DNA of 64,000 nt from Bradyrhizobium arachidis (GTDB lineage: Bacteria > Pseudomonadota > Alphaproteobacteria > Rhizobiales > Xanthobacteraceae): the NCBI RefSeq assembly GCF_024758505.1, contig NZ_CP077970.1:1116001-1180000 (forward strand), given 5' to 3'. The notes under the pieces are model-generated. The model was not told the origin of the DNA. It searched no databases and worked only from the letters and a program-made list of their open reading frames with translations. Both the position numbers and the translations under genes were made by a program. Below, one piece after another: positions 44,936-53,877 of the stretch. Every line of letters begins with the position of its first letter. Position 1 is the first letter of the stretch.

Positions 44936-46060
44936 TCAGTCGGATAATATCCTGTCCAGTGCCGTCCGGACCTTGGTTGCCCTCGACGCCTCGATAGATG
45001 CGCTGTATCGGAGAGGGTCACGCTGGACCGTAAAGGCATCATGCCGTCCGGCCAGCGTCTCCGATTTGGGATCGCGCCTGCTGGTGCTCACATCTTCGTC
45101 CTTGATACTGGGTTGGTAGCTTGCAAGCTCATCGATTACTCCGCCGGAATGGGAGTGCTTGTAGAACAACGCTGGGAGAAACTGTTCTCCGTGGAAGAGG
45201 TTTATCCCGGCAAATTCCAGAATAGCGTCGGGTGATGGAAGGTAGTTGCTGGAATCATTCCCCTCGTCGGCAAGCGTTCCACGCTGATGAAGATTGTCAT
45301 GCCAGTCATCGAACGTGGGCGCTTTTTGATGTGCCGCCAGCGCAAATTGCATACTGAACATCACGCAATCGGCGGCAGATTTCTGCGCACCAACCCCGAT
45401 AAAGGCCCATTTCGGCTCCGTTCCTAGCTGCCCCAGCGTTTGCCGTCGCAACTTGGTGTACTGGGTCACGAATCTGTAAAGGTCGGCCGCCTCCATCACG
45501 ATAACTGTCGGCGGCGCTCCGGCGCGGGTTCGAACGTCAGCAGCAAAATGGTGCGACTCGCCTTCTGCCAGCCGCACGACGGCGCGCCATGCACTGTCCG
45601 ACGACCGGTCGGCCAGTGCCTCGAGAAGCTTGGCGGGCGAGTCCATGTATTTAAGATTGAGGCCCGAGTAGCGCCCGTTATAGCTGTCTGCGAGGCCATC
45701 AAGATTGGCGAGATCGGAGGACAACAATTCCTCATCGGGCTGCTTGTTGGCAGACAGATAGCGAGCTACCTGCTGACCGTATTCCACTAGACCGGACGAA
45801 ATTCCCGCCTGGCTGGCACGCTCAAGTGTTTGCCCAAGTAACTGAAGCTTCTCGTCAACGCGGGCTGGAATACAATGCGAAGCGGTTCCGCCACCGGCCT
45901 CGCGAGATGGTCCGGGCGAGTGCTGCCATTCGGGACTGGATCGAGTTGGACGCGATTGCACAGAACTCAGGTGACCAGCAAATTCGGCTTCCTGAGCCTG
46001 TTGTCCATCATCCTGAGAGGTCTCGTGCCGCACGCTCAGTCGTGAAATGCAGCTGCCCAT
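44936..46060 (-). CDS. nopJ: Type III effector NopJ, YopJ-family acetyltransferase
   Basis: The correct start is ATG 46060, with AGGAGA seven bases upstream; the longer frame from 46174 has no such site. The 374-residue protein then begins MGSCISRLS, a myristoylation-type N terminus with an adjacent Cys for palmitoylation. The YopJ catalytic triad is present with family spacing: His171 in ESHHFAADV, Glu190 in VIVMEAADL and Cys232 in SAADCVMFSMQFAL. YopJ/HopZ-type effectors acetylate host proteins; the acylated end should direct it to the host plasma membrane. Confidence 0.9.
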   Translation of the reverse strand: MGSCISRLSVRHETSQDDGQQAQEAEFAGHLSSVQSRPTRSSPEWQHSPGPSREAGGGTASHCIPARVDEKLQLLGQTLERASQAGISSGLVEYGQQVARYLSANKQPDEELLSSDLANLDGLADSYNGRYSGLNLKYMDSPAKLLEALADRSSDSAWRAVVRLAEGESHHFAADVRTRAGAPPTVIVMEAADLYRFVTQYTKLRRQTLGQLGTEPKWAFIGVGAQKSAADCVMFSMQFALAAHQKAPTFDDWHDNLHQRGTLADEGNDSSNYLPSPDAILEFAGINLFHGEQFLPALFYKHSHSGGVIDELASYQPSIKDEDVSTSRRDPKSETLAGRHDAFTVQRDPLRYSASIEASRATKVRTALDRILSD

Positions 46061-46177
46061 AACTATTCTCCTGTCAGAAGGATTAACGACCGGGACCGCA
46101 CGAGTTTGTCCGCAAGGCAGGCCTTGAAGTCGTGATCGCACATCGATCATCGTCCTCGTGGTCTGCGCAACCAATCA

Positions 46178-46205
46178 GTGGCCGTTAGGTAAGCAACAGA
46201 CTGAC
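46178..46205 (-). promoter_or_regulatory. Weak tts-box candidate upstream of nopJ
   Basis: On the minus strand GTCAGTCTGTTGCTTACC keeps the GTCAG core and some later consensus bases, but misses much of the CGAAAGCT half. It lies ~118 bases before the nopJ start, the expected distance. No better match was seen in the region. Confidence 0.4.
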
Positions 46206-46236
46206 GTGCGGCCATGATTACAGAACGGACGGTTAT

Positions 46237-47220
46237 CTATTCACTTGCTCTCGGCCTGTAAGGATTTGGTCCGCTGGCGGTCCGATAGTGATCCAGATTG
46301 CTGCCCAGAAACAAGACCTCGGTCTCCTTGGTCGGTATTCCGCTCACCCACTTTCGCAATTTCGGATCTCCGAGATCCTTCCCGCGCGCTAGAATGTCCT
46401 CGATTTTTTTGGTCGGCCAGGCAGCAACACTCGGCACCGTGTAGGTGTGCAACTCTTTAGCTTTCTTTGCGATTGCCTTCGCGCCCTTTGGACCGTCGTC
46501 CTCCGAAACGAGCAGTCGTGAAGGGTGTTGGGCCAATGACACGAAAGACGAACAGTTGGCATGACCTTGCGTGTGCATTGCAGCCATACGCGCCATATCG
46601 ATCTCATCGATGTTTTCGTCGCAGAACGCCTCAGAAACATGCGGGCAAGCGTCGCGACGTAAATTCGCTATGGAACGTACATGCGCCATGGCATTCACAT
46701 TGCCGTCTATGCGCGGCCTGCAATGGCCGGGCTTGTTCTGAAAACGCTGTAACTGTAGATACGACGATGCCAGGACGTCGTTGAAAACCCTGCGACTATC
46801 AACACTGACGACGGAAGATCCGGTCGTATCTGGCCAGAGCGACGCTTGCTCCTCAGCTAGCCTGATTTCGCGTCTGAGCTCATTAACGTTCCCTCCAGCC
46901 AACGATGCGGCAAGTTCGGCGCGCCCCCTGACAAAGGACCAAGCTGTACACCGTTCGCTTGCGGGAATCTTGCGTGCTTTCTGATTGCCAGTCGTCACGA
47001 TCGAGGACGAGTCACGCTTGGAATGTACCAAAACGGCAACTGAATCAGATGTTCGGTGGCTTGGCCGCAACTCGCTTAGGTGCAACTCAAAGCTCGCCTG
47101 ATCCGGTGACGCGAGGGCCGCTGAGCTGGTTTTTCCGCTCACCTCGCCCGGCTGTTGCCGCTGGCACGGGAGATTGTAGGCTTCAATGAAGTCTGTGGTG
47201 TTCCGTGGGTCGACGTTCAT
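46237..47220 (-). CDS. Putative type III effector of unrecognised family
   Basis: A near-consensus tts box ends 40 bases before ATG 47220 (MNVDPRNTTDF); ATG 47238 is possible but very close to the box. The ~327-residue protein has a polar, Ser/Gln-rich N terminus typical of secreted effectors. In its C-terminal half are MAAMHTQGHANCSSFVSL (Cys223) and VLFLGSNLDHYRTA (His311). A Cys after a Gly-rich turn, plus a late His on a strand, recalls papain-like cysteine-enzyme folds, but the family is not one I can name. The enzymatic guess is inference; the regulation by TtsI is well supported. Confidence 0.7.
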   Translation of the reverse strand: MNVDPRNTTDFIEAYNLPCQRQQPGEVSGKTSSAALASPDQASFELHLSELRPSHRTSDSVAVLVHSKRDSSSIVTTGNQKARKIPASERCTAWSFVRGRAELAASLAGGNVNELRREIRLAEEQASLWPDTTGSSVVSVDSRRVFNDVLASSYLQLQRFQNKPGHCRPRIDGNVNAMAHVRSIANLRRDACPHVSEAFCDENIDEIDMARMAAMHTQGHANCSSFVSLAQHPSRLLVSEDDGPKGAKAIAKKAKELHTYTVPSVAAWPTKKIEDILARGKDLGDPKLRKWVSGIPTKETEVLFLGSNLDHYRTASGPNPYRPRASE

Positions 47221-47259
47221 TCTATTCTGATTGAGCATAGATTGTTTCGTGTTTCATTT

Positions 47260-47287
47260 TCGCAGAACCAGCTTTCGGGAAGCTGAC
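47260..47287 (-). promoter_or_regulatory. tts box upstream of the unknown effector
   Basis: Minus strand GTCAGCTTCCCGAAAGCT matches the tts core at almost every position. It is the best of the four boxes in this window. It makes the downstream gene a member of the TtsI regulon with good confidence. Confidence 0.85.
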
Positions 47288-47824
47288 GGGTCATAAAGAA
47301 TGCATGCTCGCAGACGCCTCAATTCTTCGGATGCCCGCGCGGGGCTGCCATCGTTGTCCAGAACGCCCCAATGGCGGGACGAGCTACACGTCTGCGGTCG
47401 GTTACGATTCATCTGCGACACAAGGCGTGAGCAACCAATGCGCCATAGTTGGCAGCTTGGGAACGATTTCGCCATGACGACGTTGTGCTTCGCCAGAAAA
47501 AGTGCGCGCGGAATCGGTAACTTTCGATACGGCACACTCTGCCTGGCTCACGGCATCGTCACCAGCTAACGCCCCCCGGCCCGGTGATGTGCGGGGGCGG
47601 ACTCGGTTTAGCTACCGTGGTCCGCCCATCCCGCGCTTGCGGCAGACGGTCCGGTCGGTTCACGCATTACTCGAAAGACCACGACGGACCTCCGTGAGGC
47701 ACACAGCTATGAGGCCCACAGCTACAGAACCTTGCCAGGCCGCGGTGGAGTGCGACTATCCCTGCGTATAGCTTTCAAAAGAACGCCTTACCTGCCATCT
47801 CTAATCTCGGTAGGAGGCGATGCG
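47288..47824. other. Spacer upstream of the unknown effector
   Basis: Roughly 540 bases with only short, Arg/Ser-rich frames on both strands. I recognise no gene, repeat or RNA. Confidence 0.35.
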
Positions 47825-48033
47825 ATGACGGGGAACAGGCGAGGAGCCTGAAGAATGGGGATTATGTCTGTTGGACTCGTGCAGAAGGCCTTCAAATTGG
47901 GGTAATCGTCGCAACGTCACGATTTGGCGTTACCGTTAGGTGGTCGGATGGCCGTCAGACGACAAATGAAATGAAGTGGTTCAGACGTTCGGACATCAAC
48001 GGCCGCTACATCGCCGATCTAGCAATGCCATGA
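47825..48033 (+). pseudogene. Small conserved-looking protein broken by two frameshifts
   Basis: AGGAGG stands seven bases before ATG 47825. Reading MTGNR, then EEPEEW in the next frame, then GDYVCWTRAEGLQIGVIVATSRFGVTVRWSDGRQTT and FRRSDINGRYIADLAMP in the third frame gives a coherent ~65-residue beta-rich protein, but needs two frame corrections within 40 bases. The fit of start, ribosome binding site and frame order suggests a recently decayed gene. No family is assigned. Confidence 0.4.
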
Positions 48034-48725
48034 CGATGGAATTTGCCAATCCTCTAATTTGCGAGGAGCCGCAAACTCCGCAAAAACAGGAAAGACGGAA
48101 GAGCGAACGCGCGGTCCCGTCAATCGCCCTGCAGGACTATCACGCCGAGCCCCGCTAGTAGGGCCAGCCGTTGTGCCAGCAAGCCTTGCAAGCTATCGCG
48201 GCGGAAGAAGAGGACTCAATCTTTGCGGTGATCGAACACGGCCAGAAGCTTTCCGCAGACTCGGTATCCGCGGAATTGGATGGGCCTGAATTTGATGAGG
48301 CCGACGAAATCCGCCGGAAAACGGATGGCTCTCGATCGGCATTCGCAGCTGATCCGTTCAAAGCCACTCACGACGGCGAGCATCGTCGCTCTAACCTGTT
48401 GCGTCGCGAACCTGAAGGCATGGCGGCTGTCTGAGGACCATGAGTGGCATCGGGTAAACCTGGCGGCCGCATGAAAGCTTTGAGTGCGGCGCAAACGGCC
48501 GGTGAACTCGTCGGAACGGTATCGAGATGTCCTTGTCGTACGATCAAGTTCGACCAATAAACAGATCACCGTTTGTGACGCAGTAGGACTAGCTGCCGCG
48601 CCATAGAATGCTCCACTGCTGTTTTCTTGGAAAGAAACGGTGCAGTGATACAGCTGTGTGGTTCAAATCTATTGATGCGGTTGTCAGTCAGGTCGCCTAG
48701 GCCTCGGGTATAGCCCCGAAGCTCG
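48034..48725. other. Spacer upstream of the nopT tts box
   Basis: About 690 bases. The plus frame 48171-48434 (ALQAIAAEEEDSIFAVIEHGQKLSADSVSAELDG...) has an acidic, protein-like composition but no clear ribosome binding site. It might be a small hypothetical gene. Nothing else stands out. Confidence 0.3.
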
Positions 48726-48753
48726 GTCAGCTCGCCGTCAGCCTTGCTGCCTA
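48726..48753 (+). promoter_or_regulatory. tts box upstream of nopT
   Basis: GTCAGCTCGCCG then TCAGCC-TTG-CTG-CCTA keeps GTCAGCT, CG, AGC and the closing CCTA of the tts consensus. It ends 50 bases before ATG 48804. An in-frame ATG at 48744 lies inside the box, which rules out the longer reading of the gene. Confidence 0.75.
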
Positions 48754-48803
48754 TCATTCTCCGTGATGGGGCGGCGCAACCTTCATACGAGGCGAAAATC
48801 GAG

Positions 48804-49595
48804 ATGCCCAATCGAATCGGCCAATCATCAACTCGTCCGGGCCAGAATGACGAATTGAACAATTCGTTCAACAGCGACGGCTTCGATAAACAACTTACCG
48901 ATCTTGCACGGTACAGGAATCTGCCGCCTGGGGATCTGCCCGAAGGAATGGGGTGCTGCGCCAGTAATCTGGCCAACAGTACATCCTCCCCAAGGATGAG
49001 CACCTCCGTGTTTCAATACAGGACTGCTGAATTGCGCGATGCGAATGTCCAAAACATTTGCGTTGGGCTCGTGGCTGGATGGCTTTCCAATCTCGCGCAA
49101 AGCCCAAGTTCACGAATGGCTGCGCTGTCACCCGGATCGAACGGGCACCGATCAGCCGCCAGGTCTCAACAACGGTATGAAGATATCTTTAGATCGTTGC
49201 GAGAGGACGATGTAGAACGCTCGGAGGCCAATTTTAGGGCACGGGCAACCGTGGTGACGGACGCGGGCTTTTTTCCATCCAACGAAGGTAACACGTACGC
49301 CTTCGGCGATACTGAGCAATTCTCGGAATTGAAGGACAAGATCGTGTCCGATGGGAGGACGTATTTGCTCAGCTTGAGTTTCGAGCGCGATGGGCGACAG
49401 GAACATCACTTAGTCGCGACGTCAGCATCGGATGAAATAGTGACGCTCTTCGACCCAAATTACGGAGAATTTACCATTGAACCGGCGGATGTGCGTGAGT
49501 TCTTCAGAAGCCTCGCAAATCGGTACAGAAGTCCCCCCAACAGAATGGAATTGCTAAGTATCACCACACAAAGGGTACGGCTGAGTAGGGACTAG
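48804..49595 (+). CDS. nopT: Type III effector NopT, YopT/AvrPphB-type cysteine protease (C58)
   Basis: With the start at ATG 48804 the protein has 263 residues. The catalytic triad reads Cys86 (NICVGLVAGWL), His201/202 (QEHHLVATSAS) and Asp217 (LFDPNYGEF), matching the C58 family. Residues 48-53 are GMGCCA. In NopT of Rhizobium NGR234, autoprocessing after Met49 exposes Gly50 and Cys51 for myristoylation and palmitoylation; the same numbering holds here. The lead into the site is LPEGM rather than the DKM known there. A tts box and a strong terminator frame the gene. Confidence 0.9.
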   Translation: MPNRIGQSSTRPGQNDELNNSFNSDGFDKQLTDLARYRNLPPGDLPEGMGCCASNLANSTSSPRMSTSVFQYRTAELRDANVQNICVGLVAGWLSNLAQSPSSRMAALSPGSNGHRSAARSQQRYEDIFRSLREDDVERSEANFRARATVVTDAGFFPSNEGNTYAFGDTEQFSELKDKIVSDGRTYLLSLSFERDGRQEHHLVATSASDEIVTLFDPNYGEFTIEPADVREFFRSLANRYRSPPNRMELLSITTQRVRLSRD

Positions 49596-49664
49596 CAGAT
49601 GCGAAATTGCATTTCGATCCGTAGGGCAACAAGACGGGCCTCCTGACATTCGGCAAGAGTTGAT

Positions 49665-49698
49665 GCCCCGGCGTCTGAGATAGCCGGGGCTATTTTGC
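49665..49698 (+). terminator. Rho-independent terminator after nopT
   Basis: GCCCCGGC (49665-49672) pairs with GCCGGGGC (49683-49690), followed by TATTTTG. It lies 70 bases after the nopT stop. Confidence 0.75.
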
Positions 49699-49776
49699 GG
49701 GGGTCGTCCGAGATGTAGGTGAATCCGGAGCGGCGCAATGGACGACATTGTGAAGCTGGCTGATTAGGCCGTGAGG

Positions 49777-50280
49777 CTAATTGGCTGAGCGATTGGCTTT
49801 GTGGCGCTCAGGATAGTCCGCTTTGGTGCGAGAAGCTGATTTTTTACGACGAACGAAGCGACGGAAAAAATTACAAAGTGGGCGATCTGCATCCGCGACT
49901 GCGGGATGCGTCGGTGCCCATTCTGGCTCCGCCGGAACGGTGATCGCGGCCAGGGGTACCCACGCTCGTTCGAGCGTCACCGGATCGCGCAGCTGGGCGA
50001 CTGTCTCGGTGCGGATGTCCAGCCACTCGAACGAGCGACCGTGGACGGCGACAAGCTGAGCGGGCCGGAGCGTCGCGAAATGATCTCGATGAAAAATCCT
50101 TATCACTCGACAGACTCGACTTGGATGTTGTCGAGGGTTCAAGATCATGTTGCCGACCTCATCAACTACAGGGAGTAGGGGGTTGACGGTCGCAGGCCGG
50201 TGATCCAAAAGGTCCGACCCAGCATAGAAACGCTGAAGGACGCAAACTTCCGCCAAACTATGTGTGACTTTTTTGTCCAT
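49777..50280 (-). CDS. Hypothetical protein, 167 residues
   Basis: A frame from ATG 50280 with protein-like segments (RDHFATLRPAQLVAVHGRSFEWLDIRTETVAQLRDPVTLERAWVPLAAI), ending in a basic tail (FFRRFVRRKKSASRTK). The balanced composition and long frame favour a real gene, but no family or domain is recognised. It stands alone between the nopT terminator and the MFS gene. Confidence 0.45.
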   Translation of the reverse strand: MDKKVTHSLAEVCVLQRFYAGSDLLDHRPATVNPLLPVVDEVGNMILNPRQHPSRVCRVIRIFHRDHFATLRPAQLVAVHGRSFEWLDIRTETVAQLRDPVTLERAWVPLAAITVPAEPEWAPTHPAVADADRPLCNFFRRFVRRKKSASRTKADYPERHKANRSAN

Positions 50281-50418
50281 AAGGCTTAGTGCTGCGCGCT
50301 TGCGTCACCCAGCCGATCGAACTCGGCCTGCCCGCGCGAAAGTGCGTCGCAGCTCGCAGCGCGACATGCCGCCGTCAACGGCGGCGACCACCCGCCTTGC
50401 GAAAGTGATTTCGCCATG

Positions 50419-50443
50419 CCTGCCGGCTTCCCTCGCCGGCAGG
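50419..50443. terminator. Hairpin terminator after the MFS gene
   Basis: CCTGCCGGC (50419-50427), loop ttccctc, GCCGGCAGG (50435-50443). The stem is strong. It lies ~50 bases past the minus-strand MFS stop; there is no long T-run. Confidence 0.5.
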
Positions 50444-50490
50444 AAGCTTGGAACCGGCGTGATTTGGGAATTCCAAACGCTTACGGTTAG

Positions 50491-51723
50491 CTAGTGCGTG
50501 CGCCCGATCATCAGTTCCTCCTCAGGCGCTGCGGTGTCAGATTGGCGGAGCAATGCCGCAGCGAGCACGGCTGAAAGAGCATAGCCGAGGCCCGGCACTA
50601 TCAGCGTGACCCCATAGCCTAATCTCGCCGCGATAAACCCACTCGGCGCGAAGCCCACCAATGCGAATGCCGACATGGCCGAAGTCAGGAACGTGACATC
50701 GGTCCCCGCCTTGCCTGGCCGGGCGAGACCGAGAAACCAATTCGTGAATGTAACATGCTGGACTGCGAGTGCCGCGAATACGAATCCAACGCTTCCGACA
50801 GCGCTCACGCGAACGCCGATATAGCGATCGATAATCGCGAGCGCTCCAAATCCGATGGCCAGGACTGCGCAGCCCCAGATCAAGCCTCGCTGCGGCGCCA
50901 TTCGGGCCAGGATCGCGCTGGTCAGCGGTGCGATGATAGTATACGTCACTACGTTCGAAAGCGCTGCGATCCATCCGATATCTGCCGCAGCAAAGCCGAG
51001 ATCAACGAGCCGCAGCTGCATGGTTGCGAACGCCACAGCGACTCCGATAACGCCGGGGGCGATCAATGCGGCCGTCGTCCACAGGCTGTTGTTACGTAAG
51101 ATCGCGAAGATAGACAGGCGCAACGGCGAACGCCATCGGTCTTTGCAAAGGAGCGGTTCAGGAATCGCAAACACCCATCCAGCGAAAACGGCTAGCAGCA
51201 CTGCTAAACCCAGCAAAGCCGGGCGCCAACCAACAATCTCAATCAATTGGAGGCAGACCGCGCCACCGATCACGTGGCCGACGACCCGGCCCCAGCCCAG
51301 CAGCGCAGCGCCGAGCGGACGCTCGCCGGAATCGAGGGCTTCCGCTATGTAGCCCAACGTTGCAATCCGCTGTGTGGCGGCAATGGTCGCAAGCGCTAGA
51401 GATACTAGAAAAATCGCCACGAAATCGGTCTTCGGATTCAAAAATGCCATCGCTGCAAGCACGGTGGTCGTGGCGACTTGGGTCAACAGGATCCATGAAC
51501 GCCTCAGTCCGAGACGGTTGAGGCTCCATCGATCTACGACGGGGGCCCAAAGAAAGTTAATGGTGAAGGCAAAGAACACCGTGCTGTACAAACCGACCAG
51601 TTCCAGGCTGGCGCCGTTGCCCCGAAGGATCACAGGAATGGCCGAATAGATGAACGCGATCGCCAGATACTGCTGACTGGCCAATGCAACCATCCCGATA
51701 TGTGGCATGTAACGACTTCCCAT
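50491..51723 (-). CDS. MFS transporter, AmpG/RhtX-like
   Basis: A 410-residue protein with about twelve hydrophobic segments. LELVGLYSTVFFAFTINFLWAPVVDRWSLNRLGLRRSWILL near the N terminus is the characteristic loop of the AmpG/RhtX/FptX branch, whose members import muropeptides or siderophores. TIAATQRIATLGYIAEAL follows the usual order. RhtX-type siderophore import is likely, but no siderophore genes are nearby. The frame is intact. Confidence 0.7.
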   Translation of the reverse strand: MGSRYMPHIGMVALASQQYLAIAFIYSAIPVILRGNGASLELVGLYSTVFFAFTINFLWAPVVDRWSLNRLGLRRSWILLTQVATTTVLAAMAFLNPKTDFVAIFLVSLALATIAATQRIATLGYIAEALDSGERPLGAALLGWGRVVGHVIGGAVCLQLIEIVGWRPALLGLAVLLAVFAGWVFAIPEPLLCKDRWRSPLRLSIFAILRNNSLWTTAALIAPGVIGVAVAFATMQLRLVDLGFAAADIGWIAALSNVVTYTIIAPLTSAILARMAPQRGLIWGCAVLAIGFGALAIIDRYIGVRVSAVGSVGFVFAALAVQHVTFTNWFLGLARPGKAGTDVTFLTSAMSAFALVGFAPSGFIAARLGYGVTLIVPGLGYALSAVLAAALLRQSDTAAPEEELMIGRTH

Positions 51724-52223
51724 CAGCCTTTTCCTTCGAAAGAGCAGTTTGGCATGTACCTCGAGAGCACGGTTTGAACAGGCTACGGATCGTTCCAGCG
51801 CAGCAGCGTCTCACAGCGGGGTGTGCAACTCTCAAGAATGTCGAGAAAGCGCTGAGGCCGGAGAGAGCTTGTCCGTTTCGATCGTTTGTTCGAAGTCACC
51901 TTGCAACTTGCAAAGTCTTCCGTTTGCGGCCGATTTGCCGTCGTGCCTCAAAGCACACATGCCCGTTCCCGAGTTCCTCGCGCGATATCATTGCAGAGCA
52001 TCAGATTGAGGAGAGGGCAAGCGTTGTCCCCTCAGCCGCGTTAAGGCTTTAGCGTTGGAGCTTGCGATCGTTGAACTAGCTTTCTTGCAGTCGCAGTTGG
52101 CCGCCACATCGTTGTTCGTCGCCGGCGCCGCGTCGGCTCGATCAGAATGCCGGTTATTACGGAGGGGGGCCGGGTGGTAGTTGCCGGTTCGCATCAGGTC
52201 GCACTCAAAGGCGCACACTGCGT
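51724..52223. other. Spacer upstream of the MFS gene
   Basis: Some 500 bases with overlapping short frames on both strands, none convincing. The MFS promoter should lie near 51724-51800. Confidence 0.35.
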
Positions 52224-53096
52224 GTGACCTCATCTTGTCGACCAAAATTACTTGCCAGGAAGACGCGGTGGTCGACGACGTTGCCATATTGGCAAACAGG
52301 TCTTACTGAAGCACGTCCGGCAGTAACCATCGCCGACCTACGAGCCGCTATATCTTCCGACCAACTCCACAGAGCGGGCGGCAGCTTCAATACTGGCCCA
52401 AAGCCCACCGAATTGGCTGCGCAGCTTGCGAGCGGCGCAATCATTGTGGCCCCGCAAGAACGAACTCCAGATCTCATCATACACTCCGTGCGCTCTCCCG
52501 TTTCTCAGCCGAGCGCCGTGAAGCTGGCGTCGGGTGACGGCGGTACGGCTGAAGCAAGCAGCGTGCCGCTTGAAAACTGGAGGTTCATCAATTGCCTCGT
52601 ATTGGGTGAGCGCCTCAAATGGGGAAAATTGGAACCCGACATCGCGCTGTTCGCGTTCGACGATCCCGACTGCATCGAACCAGACGCAATTCGGAAGCAG
52701 AACGCCGAGATTTGGCACGTGCACTCTCGCGTCCATACATCGGCCAGAACGTCGATGCTGCGTGTGAGCAAATGCTGTTGCAGCAAAGGCAGCTCCGATC
52801 TGCTGCTTCATCGTGTCTCACCGAAATACGGTGGGAGCGGACCAGCGACAGCAGGTCCGCTCCCTAGACATACCGTTCCGTCTCATCGGAGATGCCAGGC
52901 TACAGAAGCAAGCGCCGTGCCGAACGCAGAAGGTTTGAGTCTGCGCGCCCCACGCGTCGCATTGTCGACATTTGGTTCGGAGCGGAAAGTCGGGAGGAGA
53001 GATTCGATTGCCGTCACGCACGAAGATGCCAACGGCATCACCGTGATCCGCAGCAATATAGCTCTCTGGTGTCGAACGCAAAACGGGTCAAGTTAA
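52224..53096 (+). CDS. Doubtful hypothetical gene, 290 residues
   Basis: The middle (residues ~70-175: ELAAQLASGAIIVAPQERTPDLIIHSV, RLKWGKLEPDIALFAFDDPDCIEPDAIRKQNAEIWHVHSRVH) reads like a folded protein. The ends are Ser/Arg/Cys-rich and look like frame noise. It may be a degraded gene with lesions on both sides. The opposite strand also has a 157-codon frame here, which weakens the case. No family recognised. Confidence 0.3.
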   Translation: MTSSCRPKLLARKTRWSTTLPYWQTGLTEARPAVTIADLRAAISSDQLHRAGGSFNTGPKPTELAAQLASGAIIVAPQERTPDLIIHSVRSPVSQPSAVKLASGDGGTAEASSVPLENWRFINCLVLGERLKWGKLEPDIALFAFDDPDCIEPDAIRKQNAEIWHVHSRVHTSARTSMLRVSKCCCSKGSSDLLLHRVSPKYGGSGPATAGPLPRHTVPSHRRCQATEASAVPNAEGLSLRAPRVALSTFGSERKVGRRDSIAVTHEDANGITVIRSNIALWCRTQNGSS

Positions 53097-53229
53097 GTAC
53101 GCCGCTTGATCACCTAATCTACGCAAAATCCAGCATAGCTCATTGCCGTTGCCGGACTGAAACTCACTTTGTCGTCCTGTGGAGTTTTCCAGAACGGGCT
53201 CCATAAAAATTTTTCTCTGCCTAAGCGCA

Positions 53230-53402
53230 AACAGGGAATCGCCGCCGTCGGCTCTAGATGGGCAGGCGCCCGGCTGACGAAAGTACTTGCGTGTGCAGTG
53301 CGGTCGCGTATTATCGCAGTGCGGTAGCGCCTTGCTATCGTGCCCTCCTTGGGCGTTTCCTCCCTAGACTTGGGCCGCTTGTTAATCAAGCGGCCCTTTT
53401 TT
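53230..53402 (+). ncRNA. Possible small RNA ending in a strong terminator
   Basis: No gene ends within 270 bases of the strong plus-strand terminator at 53372. The ~150 bases before it contain short GC stems and no frame with a ribosome binding site. An independent sRNA is the simplest explanation, but promoter and 5' end are not identified. Confidence 0.35.
53372..53402 (+). terminator. Strong rho-independent terminator
   Basis: A perfect 10-bp stem GGGCCGCTTG/CAAGCGGCCC (53372-53381 and 53387-53396) with loop ttaat is followed by six T. It is the clearest intrinsic terminator in the window. Confidence 0.9.
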
Positions 53403-53559
53403 CTTGCTCATCAATCCGAGGACTTGGCTCGCCTAAGCGAGACTCAGGATTGCGTTTGATGCGGAACGACATAGATCGCGACCAGGGCTTGAACGCCAGG
53501 CTGCCTAAGTTTGGCATCTTCGGCGAGCGCCTCGTGTGCTTTGTGCTGGGGGACATTAT

Positions 53560-53877
53560 GTGTTTGGGCATGCAGCTTTGAGATCGAAACGGAGATCACC
53601 GTCCATGCGCTGGAATTGATGCTGCCGACCGCGGAGGTCGCGACGGCTGGCGGTGACGTATCTCGAGCTCGGGACGGTGCCTCATCTGCCGACTGCGGTT
53701 TTGTCCACGGGGCTCATGATTCTGGCCGTGCTGTCTGTTAGCTCCAGCTTGGTGTTGGATACCGTAACGCGTGGTCGGCGGGAATTGAAGCGTCTGACAT
53801 ATCTTTCCCTTCCGATGCCGAGCAACGAGCATCGCCTTCGGGAAATATCGCTTCGACCACTCCAGAACGCACAGTGA
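53560..53877 (+). pseudogene. Family 2 glycosyltransferase C-terminal remnant
   Basis: FEIETEITVHALELMLPTAEVAT (near 53580) fits the region after the catalytic domain of DPM-like GT2 enzymes. After a frame change and apparent deletion, TYLELGTVPHLPTAVLSTGLMILAVLSVSSSLVLDTVTRGRREL (53653-53877) is their C-terminal membrane segment with the conserved LDTVTRGRRE end. The catalytic part is missing. It begins the polysaccharide-type gene group. Confidence 0.65.

Noticed and set aside
47254..47535. 93-codon minus-strand frame spanning the tts box
   Set aside because: A functional tts box inside it and the lack of any family resemblance make coding unlikely.
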